DNA from: Oncomelania hupensis
Lineage: Eukaryota > Mollusca > Gastropoda > Littorinimorpha > Pomatiopsidae
DNA: 64,000 nucleotides
Reading direction: 5' to 3'
NCBI GenBank assembly: GCA_036898135.1
Contig: CM072512.1
Span: 39,486,780 to 39,550,779, forward strand
A program made the position numbers and the translations under genes. Positions 24,676 to 37,304 of this stretch are shown here, one piece after another. Below the pieces are notes generated by a model, which was not told the origin of the DNA, searched no databases, and saw only the letters and a program-made list of their open reading frames with translations. The number at the start of each line of letters is the position of its first letter. Within the stretch, counting starts at the first letter, position 1.

Positions 24676-25340
24676 GAAATACCATCAATTTTTTGGTCTA
24701 TATGGGAAAACATGCTGAAACCTCAATTTGATTTTTAATGGAAGTGCGCGGAATGAGGCTATTGCAGTTTGTGGACATTTTGTTTATTTATTTATCTCAG
24801 AAACGGTTTTTGTACCCTGGCAAACCAGGGTACACAGGTTGCTGTTTAAAATGTAGACAGAGAGACGACTGTTGTCTGCGAGTTTCATTTGGACGATGAT
24901 ACCTCCCCATATCCCCCTTGATACCTCACCATACCCCCCACCCTCTGATATCTCCCCTTCCCCCCCCCCTCCATGATGCCTTATCATACCCCCTTGATAC
25001 CTCCCCGAACCCACTTGATACCTCCCCATAACCCCTTGATACCTTTCGTACCCCCCTTGTAACCTACCGGTACCCTCCTTGATACTTCCCCGTTGATCGT
25101 TTCGCAGGTATGGATGAAAGGAATCGGAACGGAACACGATGCTTAACGTCCTATTGCATGAGCGTTAAGGACGATCACCACGTCGCCACCCTGACAACAA
25201 TGACCATCATCATCATATCAAAAATGAGATCCAACATACCCCCTTATATATACCCGTATCCCCGTTATGCCTACCCATGCCCCTTTAAACCTACCCGTAG
25301 CCCCCTTTTACCTACACGTACCACCCCATTCCGATCCTTG

Positions 25341-25395
<55 letters not shown>

Positions 25396-25471
25396 ATAAT
25401 ACAAATAGAAATCATAAAAACACCAAGGTTTTAAAATAAAATTTGATATAAGATATTATAATTATAATAAA

Positions 25472-25551
<80 letters not shown>

Positions 25552-25567
25552 GTATTATTAGTTTATA

Positions 25568-25646
<79 letters not shown>

Positions 25647-25676
25647 TACCACCCCATCCCGATCCTTGGTAATAAC

Positions 25677-25752
<76 letters not shown>

Positions 25753-25840
25753 TTAATAATATTGAATATAGAATAATACAAATAGAAATCATAAACAACA
25801 AGGTTTTAAAAGAAAATTTTATATAAGATATAATATTATA

Positions 25841-25908
<68 letters not shown>

Positions 25909-25980
25909 GGTAAAAAGCCTAAATTAAAAAGAAAAATATCCATATTGTAGTGGGGAAAAAAAATCATTAAAAAAAAATAT

Positions 25981-26053
25981 GGCCCGCGTCGGATTCGAAC
26001 TTGGGTCGTCCTAAACGGGAAGCGAAAGTGTTACCAACTGAGCTATCAATGCT
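25981..26053 (-). repeat. tRNA-like module in Helitron (5' unit)
   Basis: On the minus strand: A box TAGCTCAGTTGGTA (a perfect consensus match) and B box AAGTTCGAATCC, 35 bases apart. It is flanked by poly-T on the downstream side, so pol III could start and stop here. Confidence 0.7.
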
Positions 26054-26352
26054 TCATACAAAAAATAAAAAATTTTTTGGTCTATATGGGAAACAAAGCT
26101 GAAACCTCAATTTGATTTATAATGGAAGTGCGCGGAATGAGGCTATTGCAGTTTGTGGACATTTTGTTTATTTATCTCAGAAACGGTTAAACGTTCGGTA
26201 AGGAAATGTCGGCTATAACGATTTCACTGGTTTTGAGCACACAGAAGGCCGATCCGTAGCCCCCAGCACCTGCCCAGATCAGCGTCCATACCGGACAAAC
26301 TTTATAGTAGTGGCGAAGAAGGACTTCCGGCTAAGCAATTTATATATATAGA

Positions 26353-27345
26353 TTATTGGTTCTCTAAACTAGGAACTAATTTGTCATGCTTTATGGCTAA
26401 TGTGACACCTACTGAATTTTGCGGAATATATCTGTTAAAATCTGTTTTTTTGGAAACAAGTATTATGTACATGGCTTAAAAACAAAGAAAAGCTCAATAT
26501 TTATAATGGCACGCTTTCAGAGGATGATAACGTATGCCTATGGAACAACACAAAAATTACATACAAAAAGAAATGTTTATTTTTTTGACAGTGGATTAAT
26601 GCAAACTTAAATTTTGTTAATGATGTTATTGTTAATGGCGAACTCATTTCTTACGAAGGCCTGTGCGAGATAGCGGGCCACGCGCCCCATCGCGTATTTG
26701 AATACAATGCTCTGCGCTCAGCTCTTAGCGCACGCGAAGCAAGAGGCCTGAAAGAGAGAGTGACGGATACCGCGCGGCCACTCTTTCCTATCCTACGATC
26801 AGTGCTGACTGCGCGGTGTTTACGTCAACAACTTTCTGTAGACACTCAGCCTTGTGCGGTCAATTTTTGGCATCGCAAATACAATCTTGTTCTGACTGCG
26901 TCACACTGGTCAGTTATAATTAAAAGCACAAAAGAAGAAAGACTCAGGCTCCTTCACTGGAAAATTCTACACAATATTTACCCAACTAACATTCAATATA
27001 TTCAACATGAATAAAATGGGCATAAAACATTCAACGATGTGCTCGTTTTGTAATGATATAGACTACATAGAACATTTTTTTTGGCTCTGTCCTAAAATAA
27101 AAAAAGTTTGGGAGCATTGCTCTGATTATATTTGTGAAAAAATTGGTCAGTGTGTGACGCTGTCGGAGACAGATGCCCTTTTTGGCTACAAACCTGACAA
27201 GATTAACCGGAGAGATGTTGGATTTATTAACCATGTCATTATTATTACAAAAATGGTCATAAGTAAATTTAGATACGGTACCCCTTATGACATTAACATT
27301 ATGTTTGACCTCGAAACCGAACATCGAAAGAAATTTTTAATTTGA
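26353..27345 (+). pseudogene. Tx1-like LINE ORF2, C-terminal part with zinc-knuckle-like motif
   Basis: Resumes with YWFSKLGTNLSCFMANVTP. After frameshifts at about 26480 and 26590, and an overlap at 27007, it ends with the C-terminal CSFC-x7-H-x4-C-type motif (CSFCNDIDYIEHFFWLC) found in L1/Tx1 and other LINE reverse transcriptases. Stop TGA at 27343-27345. Confidence 0.82.
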
Positions 27346-27764
27346 AAAAAAAGGAGAGATTATTTCTATAGGAATAATAGCAATATTGATAGTAGTGGCA
27401 GTATTATAGGGTAATGATAGTGGTAAGAGATAGTGGTGATAGTAGTAGTGGTGGCGGAGGTGGTGGTGGTGATAATGATAATGGTAGTAATGTGGTGTAA
27501 TAACAGTGGTAATGAAAATAATTTTATTAAATTTGTTTATCTTTTTATTTATTTTTGGGATTTATCTGAAAGGCCTGAAAAACAAAATGTAATACTTTTA
27601 ATACAGCATTATAATGATAAACTTTTTTTCCTTTATATATTTATTTTTTTCCCCTGATAAAATTGTGCTCTTTGTTCATTTCTTATTGATATAATTAATT
27701 AGATTTGATAAAAACCTGTCCATTGCATGAACCAAAGCATGTATTATGCATATTTGTTGTTATT
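27346..27764 (+). other. LINE 3' UTR and AT-rich sequence
   Basis: Downstream of the LINE stop: runs of GATAGTAGTGG-type trinucleotides (27380-27500) and T-rich sequence, without a gene. The exact LINE 3' end cannot be fixed. Confidence 0.5.
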
Positions 27765-28963
27765 ATTTAAAAAAATGAAAAAAAATTCCCTCACACACTG
27801 ATTGTTCTGGATCTCAACGTATTTGGTAAAGAGGTAGGTTTTGAGGTTCTTTTTTAACACGATAAGAGACTGTGAGTGCCGGCGGTTGGAGGACAGAGAG
27901 TTCCAAAGAGTTGGGGCAAACACAGAGAAAGATCTCCTGCCAAAGGACTCAAGCGAATACCTAGAAATTGAGTGTTGATTCAGGTTCTTGCTCATCCCTC
28001 GTTCCCCCTCATTCTCCCCAACTACTCCTTCCCTGGGATGATTATCCCTTCCTGCCATATCTCCATTTGGGGATGTAGATGCTAAAACGTCAAAATTGGT
28101 TCGTTTGAGCTCATTATTATTATCATCACGAACAAAACAGCATGACAATCACACCTTTGAGTGACGAATGTGCGTTGTGTAAGAGTGTTTGTAATAAGTG
28201 AGCATATGTGCTGGTTACAGATCGCCGCTCTTTGAGTCTGGTTTAGGAGACAAGCGCTTATATAGTATCTTTTGTTTAAAGTAGTAGTAGTATGGTGTTG
28301 TTGTTTTTGTTGTTATTGTTCTTCTTCTTTTTCCCACACATGTGAATTTTGTAATATTTACCATATTAGTATGTGTGTGAAAGTGGATGATGCAAGGACA
28401 AGGATTGTAATATTCGGCTGATGACCTGGAATCTTCATCCTTGCTGTAAATAGAATATCTGAAGTTGAATCTTCTTTGACAATAATAAAGTTGTATTATG
28501 TTTGTATGGCCTGTGTATTGCATTCGTGTTGTATCGTGTGTATCTTGTACAGTTGAAATCACAATAAGGTGTTTATTTCCTGGCCCACCAACAGGATATG
28601 CTGTACCGTATACTTGTGGAACTGTTTACGGATGACTCAGGGATCATTCTCCTCATTCACCTGGTCAGCAGGCCAGGCAGTAACAGGTTTTACCCTCTCC
28701 ATGAACTTCTGACTTATTTATGCAGTTCATTAAATCATCAGAGTGATGTTGTTTTAAAAAAAGTATTTTAATTATTATTTTAATCTAGGTGTCAACGGGT
28801 TTGGAACCGATGTCTTTACAGGCTGCAATGCTATCGCTTGACATTCAATATTTCCGTGGTTTTGCGTTTTGAGTTTAACACCGAGCTAAGTGGGTCTCGG
28901 GTCATGTTAGTATTTTAAAAATCAAATGCATAGCAACGTGAGTCAATGTACTCACCGCCCCTC
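27765..28963 (-). repeat. Composite 1.2 kb repeat with CR1-like coding end (minus copy)
   Basis: Reverse-oriented partner of 35731-36955. In its own direction: a tRNA-like stretch (GGCTCGGTGGTAAAC-type A region and GGTTCCAAACCCGTTGAC-type B region), about 600 bp of body, then the CR1/L2-type coding end NLNQHSISRYSLESFGRRSF and WNSLSSNRR, with a stop. The stop-containing remnant is 5'-truncated LINE sequence. Confidence 0.75.
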
Positions 28964-29090
28964 CATCCCATCTCAAAGGTCGTTGGGGCACCGCAGATGA
29001 TCGTTTAACCAGCGTACTCCATCTTTCTCTGTTCTCAGCAACTCTCATGGCTTCGTTCAGTGTCAAACCAGTCCATTCTCGAATGTTGTC
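28964..29090 (-). mobile_element. RTE LINE 3' fragment
   Basis: Last 127 bp of coding sequence. It shares private variants (TGAGAACAGAGAAAG; ACTGAACGA) with the fragment at 34414-34660, so the two are sister copies in an inverted arrangement rather than independent insertions. Confidence 0.8.
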
Positions 29091-29834
29091 TTTCCCAAAG
29101 AAGGTTGGACAAGAATATTACATCAACAAACACAGATCTACAGCCACACGACCATTCTCTTAAATCATCATAACAAAATCCAGAAATGCAGAAATTGCGT
29201 CAGCATCTACAACAATGACTAAAACAATTTTTTCCCACTAGAATGGAGAGTTGAACGAATCTATCAACTTGTCCAACCCTCTTTTGGAGATACGTAGACC
29301 AAGAGATAATACATAGAATAAGTACATTGATATTAAGGAATAATAATAATATAGATTTTGATGGAAATGTAGTTAGAATAGGGTCTTGAATAGTCAAGGT
29401 CAAAGAATGGAGAAAATGATCGTTGTTTTGCCCTAAGAAGAGCGGCGAATGTTCATTATGAACAGATTTAATGTGGAAATAATATTATAACATAACATTA
29501 AGGATTTTGTTCACATTATCTGTTTTAGAGTTTTTATGTTGGATGTAATCAAGGGAAAATCATGTTGTAATCTGTTCATCGACATTGGGGAGCCGATCAT
29601 CTTCGTTCCATAGGACTGCCATCTTCATCGTACATGGACTTTGCCATTGAGACGGGATCATCTGACATTCATACACGTTCTACATAATTCTGCCGCCTTC
29701 ATCATCCTGAAAATTTGTGTTATGATTAATTATAATTCAACGTCGTGTCTTCGTAAGGAATAAATGCATTTGTGTGAATGAAGTATTCAATCCAAAAAGT
29801 CTTCTTTTGTTTACCATTCCAAATTTCAGTATTA
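29091..29834. other. AT-rich intergenic stretch
   Basis: No ORF of note, no recognised repeat apart from short TAATAATA runs. It ends at the A^T site of the second Helitron. Confidence 0.5.
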
Positions 29835-30134
29835 TCTATATATATAAATTGCTTAGCCGGAAGTCCTTCTTCGCCACTACTATAAAGTTTGTCCGGTATG
29901 GACGCTGATCTGGGCAGGTGCTGGGCGCTGCGGATCGGCCTGCTGTGTGCTCAAAACCAGCGAAATCGTTATAGCCGACATTTCCTTACCGAACGTTTAA
30001 CCGTTTCTGAGATAAATAAATAAACAAAATGTCCACAAACTGCAATAGCTTCATTCCGCGCGCTTGCATTAAAAATCAGATTGAGGTTTCAGCATGTTTT
30101 TTCATATAGACCAAAAAATTGATGGCCTTTCTAG

Positions 30135-30209
30135 GAAGCCTTGCTAGCTTACTTAGTAAAACATTCGCCTACAGTGCAGGACGACCCAAGTTCAAACCTC
30201 ACGCGGGGC
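30135..30209 (+). repeat. tRNA-like module in second Helitron
   Basis: A-box region TAGCTTACTTAGTAAA and B box AAGTTCAAACCTC around ATTCGCCTACAGTGCAGGA, followed by T12. It diverges from the pol III consensus more than the 25981 copy. Confidence 0.65.
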
Positions 30210-30269
30210 ACATTTTTTTTTTTTACACTACAATATGGATTTTTTTTTCATTTAGGCTTTTTACCTTTA

Positions 30270-30348
<79 letters not shown>

Positions 30349-30357
30349 ATTATTATA

Positions 30358-30426
<69 letters not shown>

Positions 30427-30433
30427 TATAAAC

Positions 30434-30542
<109 letters not shown>

Positions 30543-30611
30543 CTTATATCAAATTTTCTTTTAAAACCTTGGTGTTTTTTATGATTTCTATTTGTATTAT
30601 TCTATTTTCAA

Positions 30612-30670
<59 letters not shown>

Positions 30671-31328
30671 AGGATCGGGATGGGGTGGTACGTGTAGGAA
30701 AAAGAGGGCTACGGGTAGGTTTAAAGGGGCATGGGTAGGCATAACGGGGATACGGGTATATATAAGGGGGTATGGCAGGGGCGGACGAGGGGGGGGTTTC
30801 CGGGGTTTCCGGAAAACCCCCCCCCCAGCCCAAAAAAAAAAGGAAAAGAAAGAAGAAGAAGGAGAGAAAGAGAGAGAGAATACAATTATAAAAATAAAAA
30901 TAAATAAAAATAAACATAAATTAAATAAATAAATACTATATATAATATATATTTATTATTTTTTTTTTTTATTTATTTTATTTATTTTATTATTATTTTT
31001 TTAATACGAATATTTGACCACTCCCACAATATGCAAGCCCTCGCAATCTTCTCCCTAAAAAAGTTCAATCATTGCAATCATTCTAAACAATCTCCAGACA
31101 AACACCGTCTTTCGTGCTCCACAAAGAGCAAAGCTGATATTTCCCGTCTTCGGCGACATTCTATTTATTTATTTATTTATTTATTTATTTTATTTTTATT
31201 TATTTTTTACTTTTTATTTTTTAAGGGGGGATAGCGGGGAGGGGGGAAGGGGGGGGGGGCGCCACGAGCGGAAGAAATGAAAAGAAATAAAACGATATTC
31301 CTAATGGATAATTATAATGGATTACGAC

Positions 31329-31739
31329 AGGAGTGCCCAATACGTCGATCGCGATCGACCGGTCCATCGCGAAGGCAGTGTGACTGAGTAGATTGCGTAG
31401 CAGTAAAAAAAAAAAATTGACCTCAGCCTATTATATGACAATATACATGTTTTGCATTTTGGTGGTAGGTAGATCATTTTGGCTTGGTCATTTTAAAAGT
31501 ACCTCGCATGCTGAAAAAATCATAGTGTGGACAACCCTGGCTTACGTTGACGTTTTAGCAAAAAGACAAATAGTCAAAGTTCCGTCTCTTTGCTTGCTTA
31601 TTCCGACTCGCGACAGAGCTTCAAAATGCCGCGAACGCCGTCGTTGAAGCCCACCGATTCGAAAGGTGTGGCAAAGCTCCGTACATATTTTGGGAGCAAA
31701 GGAGGTAATTATTATTTTGATAATTTAATCTTAAAAGTA
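31329..31739 (+). mobile_element. Possible hAT-like transposon fragment
   Basis: Begins with GAGTGCCCAATACGTCGATC, a hAT-type terminal style (CAGGxGTGCCCAA), followed by the palindrome GATCGCGATC. At 31626 a short reading frame starts (MPRTPSLKPTDSKG) and reaches a GGTAATT splice-donor-like site. The right part is cut by the RTE at 31748. Evidence is thin. Confidence 0.35.
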
Positions 31740-31747
31740 AATAACAT

Positions 31748-33944
31748 ATCCTATCCCATAACTCGGAGGTCGTAGGGGCACCACAGATGATCGTTTAACC
31801 AACGTACTCCATCTTTCCCTGTCCTCAGCAACCCTGATTGTTTCGCTCAGTGTCAAACCAGTCCAGTCTCGAATGTTGTCATCCCACCTCTTGTTCGGTC
31901 TCCCTCTTCTTCTACCTTCTTGCACTGTGCCTTGTAGGATGGTCTTTGCAAGACCTGATGATCTGGTGACGTGGCCATACCCTCGGAGTTTCCGTTTTTT
32001 CACCACTTTGAGCAGGTCATCGTGTTGTCCAATGGCTTGTGTGATGGTCTGTCGGACTTCGTCGTTGGTGATTTGATGGGTATATAGGAAATGCACAGAA
32101 GTCTTCTGTAGCACCTCATCTCCATGCTTTGTTTTCTTCGTTGGAGATCTGCTGTGAGGGTCCATGTTTCGCAAGCATATAGGAAGATGGAGATGACAAG
32201 GGAGCGCAGCAACCTTACCTTAGAATGTAGACTGATGGTCCTGTCTTTCCAAATTGGCTTCAATCTCGCCAGGGCAGCAGTTGTTTGTGCGATCCTGGAG
32301 AGGACTTCCTGTCGGGACCCATTGTCTGATACAATGGCTCCTAAATATTTGAAGCTATGCACTGTGTTGAGGGATTGGCCTTGGACTTTGATGTCCGTGT
32401 TGATGCCATGGGTGTTGTTGGTCATCATTTTGGTATTCTCTGCACTTATTTCCATTCAATAGGCTCTGGAGGCGGTGTCAAGCCTCTGTATTAGCCGTTC
32501 AAATTCTTGTTCCTCTCCAGCCAATCCATCAATGTCATCCGCAAAACGAAGGTTGGAGATTGCTCTTCCCCCTATGCTGACTGTGCCTTCGTGGTCTGCA
32601 AGGGCATCTGACATGATGCGCTCTAGGAAGATGTTGAAGAGTGTTGGAGAGAGTATGCATCTCTGACGCACACAGATTGTTGTTCTGAACCAGTTTTCGA
32701 TGGCGCTGTTGTGGAGGACTGCACTGGTAGCCTTGTCATACAGGCTTTTGATGACTTCAACAAATGTTAGGGCTGATGTTGTACACTCTCATGGTTGCCC
32801 ACAGAGCTGCATGCCAGACTCGGTCAAACGCCTTTTTGATGTCTACGAACACATGATATAGATGTTGTTGGTGCTGTAGGTATTTCTCACAGATTATTCT
32901 GAGTACTTCGCCCTGCCCTAAATCCTGCTTGCTCTTCGGCTATGATTTGTTCAGCTTGGGGTTTCAACCTGTTGAGTATTATTTTCAGGTTCCTGAAGGT
33001 TACCTTTTTTTTGGGAAGAGTGATGACAAGCGACTGGTTCCATGGTGTAGGCCACCCCCCACTCTGCCACATCTTTTTACACATAATGGTGAGTGCGTCG
33101 ATCATCGCCTCTCCTCCTGCTTGAAGCAGTTCCGCGGGTATGTTGTCCACTCCCGCTGACTTCCCCTTCTTCAGCGATTGCACTGCTGCCCCAACTTCTT
33201 CTCGGAGAATTGGGAGGATTTCTTCTTCTTCTCTGTTCTCTGGACATACTAGAACTGATGGGTCTCCGTTTGGTTTGTGGTTGTAAAGGTCAGAGCAGTA
33301 CTCTGTCCATCTGTCCAAGACTTCGTGTTCTTCTGTAAGACATAAGCCACTTGCTTTGGATCGTGGAGACCTTGGGCTGTTTAACACTTGTCAGCGGCTT
33401 CACAGTCTGGTAGGCCTTCTTGCTGTTGTTCTTGTTCAGACTGTTATCTATTTCCTGGCATTGAGCTTCTATCCAGTTCTCCTTTGCTGTGTGCATGCCT
33501 TTTCGGATGTCATTGTTGATTTTTCGGTAGGCATCAGCTCCCTGTCAGGTGTTCCTTTTCTTTTTCATCTCTCTTCGTTTATCACACAGGTCCAAAAGTT
33601 CAGGTGTGGTCCACAGCTTCTTCTTTGACCGGTGCTTTCCAAGGATCTCCGTGGAGGCATCTGTCACAGCTAAGTTGAAGGCAGTGGTCATGGTGTTGAC
33701 ATCTACTTCACCAGCTCCCAAAATGAGCAGTGGTGCAAATTGCCCTCCAATTTTGGCCTGCAATATTTCTGTCACCTCCGGGTCTTGCAGTTTGTCCAGG
33801 TCGAACTTCAGTCTAGTGCACTTTGCTGTGTTTACTCTCTTCAAGTGAAGCCGGAAAGACATCATCACAAGATTGTGGTCACTTCCGATGTCTGCTCCTG
33901 GGAAAGTGCGTGTCCTGCTTGATCTGAGGCGTTTCTTGACCATC
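31748..33944 (-). mobile_element. RTE LINE, 5'-truncated
   Basis: Minus-strand copy from the linker region through RT (GFRAGRST, RCILSPTLFNIFLERIMSD, LRFADDIDGLAGEEQE) to the GGATAT tail. Several frameshifts (about 32045, 32455, 32890, 33300, 33545). Flanks AATAACAT and ATTAACAT (31740-31747; 33945-33952) are a likely target duplication with one mismatch. Confidence 0.88.
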
Positions 33945-34413
33945 ATTAACATTTACCGAGTAAGTCCCTTTAATAGAATTTTGGAACCCCCCCCCCCCCC
34001 CCCCAAAAAAAAAAAAAAAAAACAAACTAACTGATCCGCCCCTGTATGGTGATGGTCGATTCCTTTCATCCATACCTGCAAACTGATCAACGGGGAAGTA
34101 TCAAGGGGGGTACAGGTAGGTTACAAGGGGGGTACGGAAGGTATCTAGGGGGTATGGGGAGGTATCAAGTGGGTTTGGTGAGGTATCAAGGGGGTATGGT
34201 GAGGCATCATGGGGGGAGGGGGGATATCAGGGGGGGGGAGGTATGGGGAGGTATCAAGGGGGATATGGGGAGGTATCATCGTCCAAATGAAACTCGCAGA
34301 CAACAGTTGTCTCTCTGTTTGCAACCTGTGTACCCTGGCTTGCCAGGGTACAAAACCACTAGTGTAGTATAAGTTTCTTGTTTATTTATTATATATAACG
34401 AACGCTCCTTCGT

Positions 34414-34660
34414 TACAATGGCCACGTCACCAGATCATCAGGCCTTGCAAAAACCATCCTGCAAGGCACGGTGCAAGGAGGTAGAAGAGGAGGGGGACAG
34501 AAAAGAGGTGGGAGGACAACATTCGAGAATGGGCTGGTTTGACACTGAACGACGCCATGAGAGTTGCTGAGAACAGAGAAAGATGGAGTACGCTGATTAA
34601 ACGATCATCTGTGGTGCCCCAACGACCTTCGAGTTATGGGATAGGAATAGGATAGGATAG
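34414..34660 (+). mobile_element. RTE LINE 3' fragment
   Basis: C-terminal block and a GGATAGGATAG tail. Sister of 28964-29090 (shared variants). Confidence 0.82.
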
Positions 34661-35267
34661 TAGTGTGTGTGTTCAAAAGACACTTTTTTCCTGTATTTTA
34701 AATGAATTCAAAAGATCATATTCTTTAACATACGGGATGCGTTAACTATTTTTAAGCATGATAAATCAGTCGTATTAAAAATTTTACGCTTTCTCAAAGG
34801 CCAATGTAATTGAGCTTCACCATTTTCTGAACACCTTTTGCGCCGTAGGCTTATCTAAAAATTGGCTAAAGCGATTGGATAATTTTTTGGGGGGGGCATG
34901 CAGATAGTTCAGACAGTGATCGGTTTTTCCATGTTTGTTTCTTTTTCGGTTATATGTGTGAGTGCCTGGAAATAAATTTGAATGGGAATGGCTTGCCATC
35001 TTATTTCGTATGCTATATTCGAGGTTTTCTGTACGAGAAGAAGAAGAAAAGCCCTCTAACCTAATCAACCCAACTATTGCTGCAAGTCACTGACCCGCTA
35101 GCTATGCAGCGTATGAATAACACGTCACGGCTAGCAACAGGCCCTCTACAGGCGTTACTGTTTATAAGAGGCTCGCAGTTGGCTCAGTGGTGTACACAAC
35201 AGCAAAAACAACGAATGTTAAACGACATTGCAGCTCGTACAGTCAGTGGTCCAAAGTCCCTTGACGG
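34661..35267. other. Intergenic sequence, no recognised gene
   Basis: 34815-34850 shares a phrase with 15770 (old repeat). The open frame at 35077-35280 has no recognisable domain and runs into a minisatellite. This is the segment missing from the left partner of the inverted pair. Confidence 0.45.
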
Positions 35268-35529
35268 CCTTAAAAAGTAGGCCTATGTAACTTGCAATAT
35301 TTAACATGACAATCAATGTCCAGAACAAGACAAGACGGCCTTAAAAAGTATGTAACTTGCAATATTTAACATGACAATGAGTGTCCACAACAAGACAAGA
35401 CGGCCTTAAAAAGTAGGTAACTTGCAATATTTAACATGACAATGAGTGTCCACAACAAGACAAGACGGCCTTAAAAAGTAGGTAACTTGCAATATTTAAC
35501 ATGACAATGAGTGTCCAGCACAAGACAAA
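35268..35529 (+). repeat. 65-bp minisatellite, four units
   Basis: Units begin GGCCTTAAAAAGTAGGTAAC and end ACAAGACAAGAC. The first unit is 71 bp (CCTAT insertion), the others about 65 bp with one to three differences. Confidence 0.9.
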
Positions 35530-35730
35530 ACCGCCTGGAGAGCCAAAAAAAAAAAGACAGATTTGTTTTAGTAAAGCCAATATAAATCATGTGCTTATTA
35601 TGGAACTTCGACGATTTTTAAATGTCGGTTTTGGACTATTTAGGACTCGCATCGCACATATTTGCAAAAATCTGGATTAAAAATAAAATGGCGCGTGTGG
35701 GATCCCATTGGTGGGAGGGGGGGGGTGATG

Positions 35731-36955
35731 GAGGGGCGGTGAGTACATTGACTCCCATTGCTATGCATTTGATTTTTAAAATACTAACATGACCCGAGAC
35801 CCTCTTGGCTCGGTGGTAAACTCAAAACGCAAAACAACGGAAGTATTGAATGTCAAGCGATAACATTGCAGCCTGTAAAGACATCGGTTCCAAACCCGTT
35901 GACGACCTAGATTAAAATAATAATTAAAATATTTTTTTTAAAAACAAGATCACTCTGATGATTAAATGAACTGCATAAATAAGTCAGCAGTTCGTGGAGA
36001 GGGTAAAACCTGTTACTGCCTGGCCTGCTGACCAGGTGAATGAGGAGAATGATCCCTGTGTCATCCGTAAACAGTTCAACAAGTATACGGTACAGTATAT
36101 TCTGTTGATGGGCCAGGAAATAAACAGGTTATTGTGATTTCAAATGTACAAAATGCACACGATACAACACGAATGCAATACACAGGCCATACAAACATAA
36201 TACAACTTTACTATTGTCAAAGAAGATTCAACTTCAGATATTCTATTTACAGCAAGGATGAAGATTCCAGGTTATCAGCCAAATATTACAATCATTGTCC
36301 TTGCATCATCCATTTTCACATGCATTGTAATATGGTAAATGTCACAATATTCACATGTGTGGGAAAAAGAAGAAGAAGAACAATAACAAAACCAACAACA
36401 CCATACTACTACTACTTTAAACAAAAGATACTATATAAGCGCTTGTCTCCTAAACCAGACTCAAAGAGCGGCGATCTGTAACCAGCACATACGCTCACAT
36501 ATTACAAACACTCTTAAACTACGCACATTCGTCACTCAAAGGTGTGATTGTCATGCTGTTTTGTTCGTGATGATAATAATAATGAGCTCAAACGAACCAA
36601 TTTTGACGTTTAGCATCTACATCCCCAAATGGGGATATGGCAGGAAGGGATAATAATCCCAGGGAAGGAGTAGGTTGGGGAGGATTAAGGGTGACGGGGG
36701 ATGAGCAAGAACCTAAATCAACACTCAATTTCTAGGTATTCGCTTGAGTCCTTTGGCAGGAGATCTTTCTCTGTGTTTGCCCCAACACTTTGGAGCTCTC
36801 TGTCCTCCAACCGCCGGCACTCCCAGTCTCTTATCGTGTTCAAAAAGAACCTCAAAACCTACCTCTTTACCAAATACTTTTAGATCCAGAACAATCAGTG
36901 TGTGAGTGAGTGCTTTGAGGTCATAGAGCTGTGAGAAATGATAGGTTGGGCCATA
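35731..36955 (+). repeat. Composite 1.2 kb repeat with CR1-like coding end (plus copy)
   Basis: Partner of 27765-28963, largely colinear. It starts GAGGGGCGGTGAGTACATTG. The tRNA-like stretch is at 35810-35905; the CR1/L2-type coding remnant SKNLNQHSISRYSLESFGRR with WSSLSSNRRHSQS is at 36701-36883. A block ACTATATAAGCGCTTGTCTCC is at 36430. It ends in trinucleotide arrays. Confidence 0.75.
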
Positions 36956-37200
<245 letters not shown>

Positions 37201-37304
37201 AGCTTTTGTAATGCGCGATTTTTACTAAAAGCCTGGGCTCAAAACGCCGATATAGCAACCGGAACATCGAACATTACATTACATTACATTACATTACATG
37301 ATTA

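Larger units (their letters stand above)
23425..26352 (-). mobile_element. Non-autonomous Helitron, concatenated copies
   Basis: Read on the minus strand: 5' end TCTATATATATAAATTGC preceded by host A; 3' end a GTACCCTGGC hairpin, eight bases, then CTAG followed by host T. This is the canonical Helitron signature A^TC...CTAG^T without target duplication. The empty site (CCTAA/TTATT) restores the Tx1 LINE frame. Inside are two units head to tail. The first (26352 to about 24806) has the full 5' end and ends at a hairpin without CTAG. The second (about 24805 to 23425) starts internally at CCGTTTCTGAG and supplies the final hairpin and CTAG. Each unit has a tRNA-like module, TAA arrays and a G-rich minisatellite. 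No Rep/helicase is encoded. Confidence 0.85.
18210..27345 (+). mobile_element. Tx1/L1-type LINE with two nested insertions
   Basis: Host LINE in three pieces: up to 20806, 23239-23424 and 26353-27345, with an LTR element and a Helitron between them. Removing the insertions at their target sites rejoins the coding frame across both junctions, which proves the nesting. The 5' end lies in an (AC)n array (18213-18290) and the endonuclease is truncated at its first motif (NVNG). An AT-rich 3' UTR (27346-27764) follows. Confidence 0.85.
30776..34044. mobile_element. TIR DNA transposon, superfamily undetermined
   Basis: Ends CAGGGGCGGA / TCCGCCCCTG, flanked by TATGG (30771-30775 and 34045-34049). 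The uninterrupted Helitron sequence at 23708-23740 provides the empty site. G-rich/A-rich blocks follow each terminus. The interior holds A/T-rich sequence, a possible hAT-like fragment and an RTE copy; no complete transposase. The TIR resembles some hAT-type ends, but the duplication is 5 bp rather than 8, so I leave the superfamily open. Confidence 0.75.

Noticed and set aside
35268..35529. CRISPR-like array
   Set aside because: Units are directly adjacent without unique spacers, 65 bp long, in an animal genome: a minisatellite.
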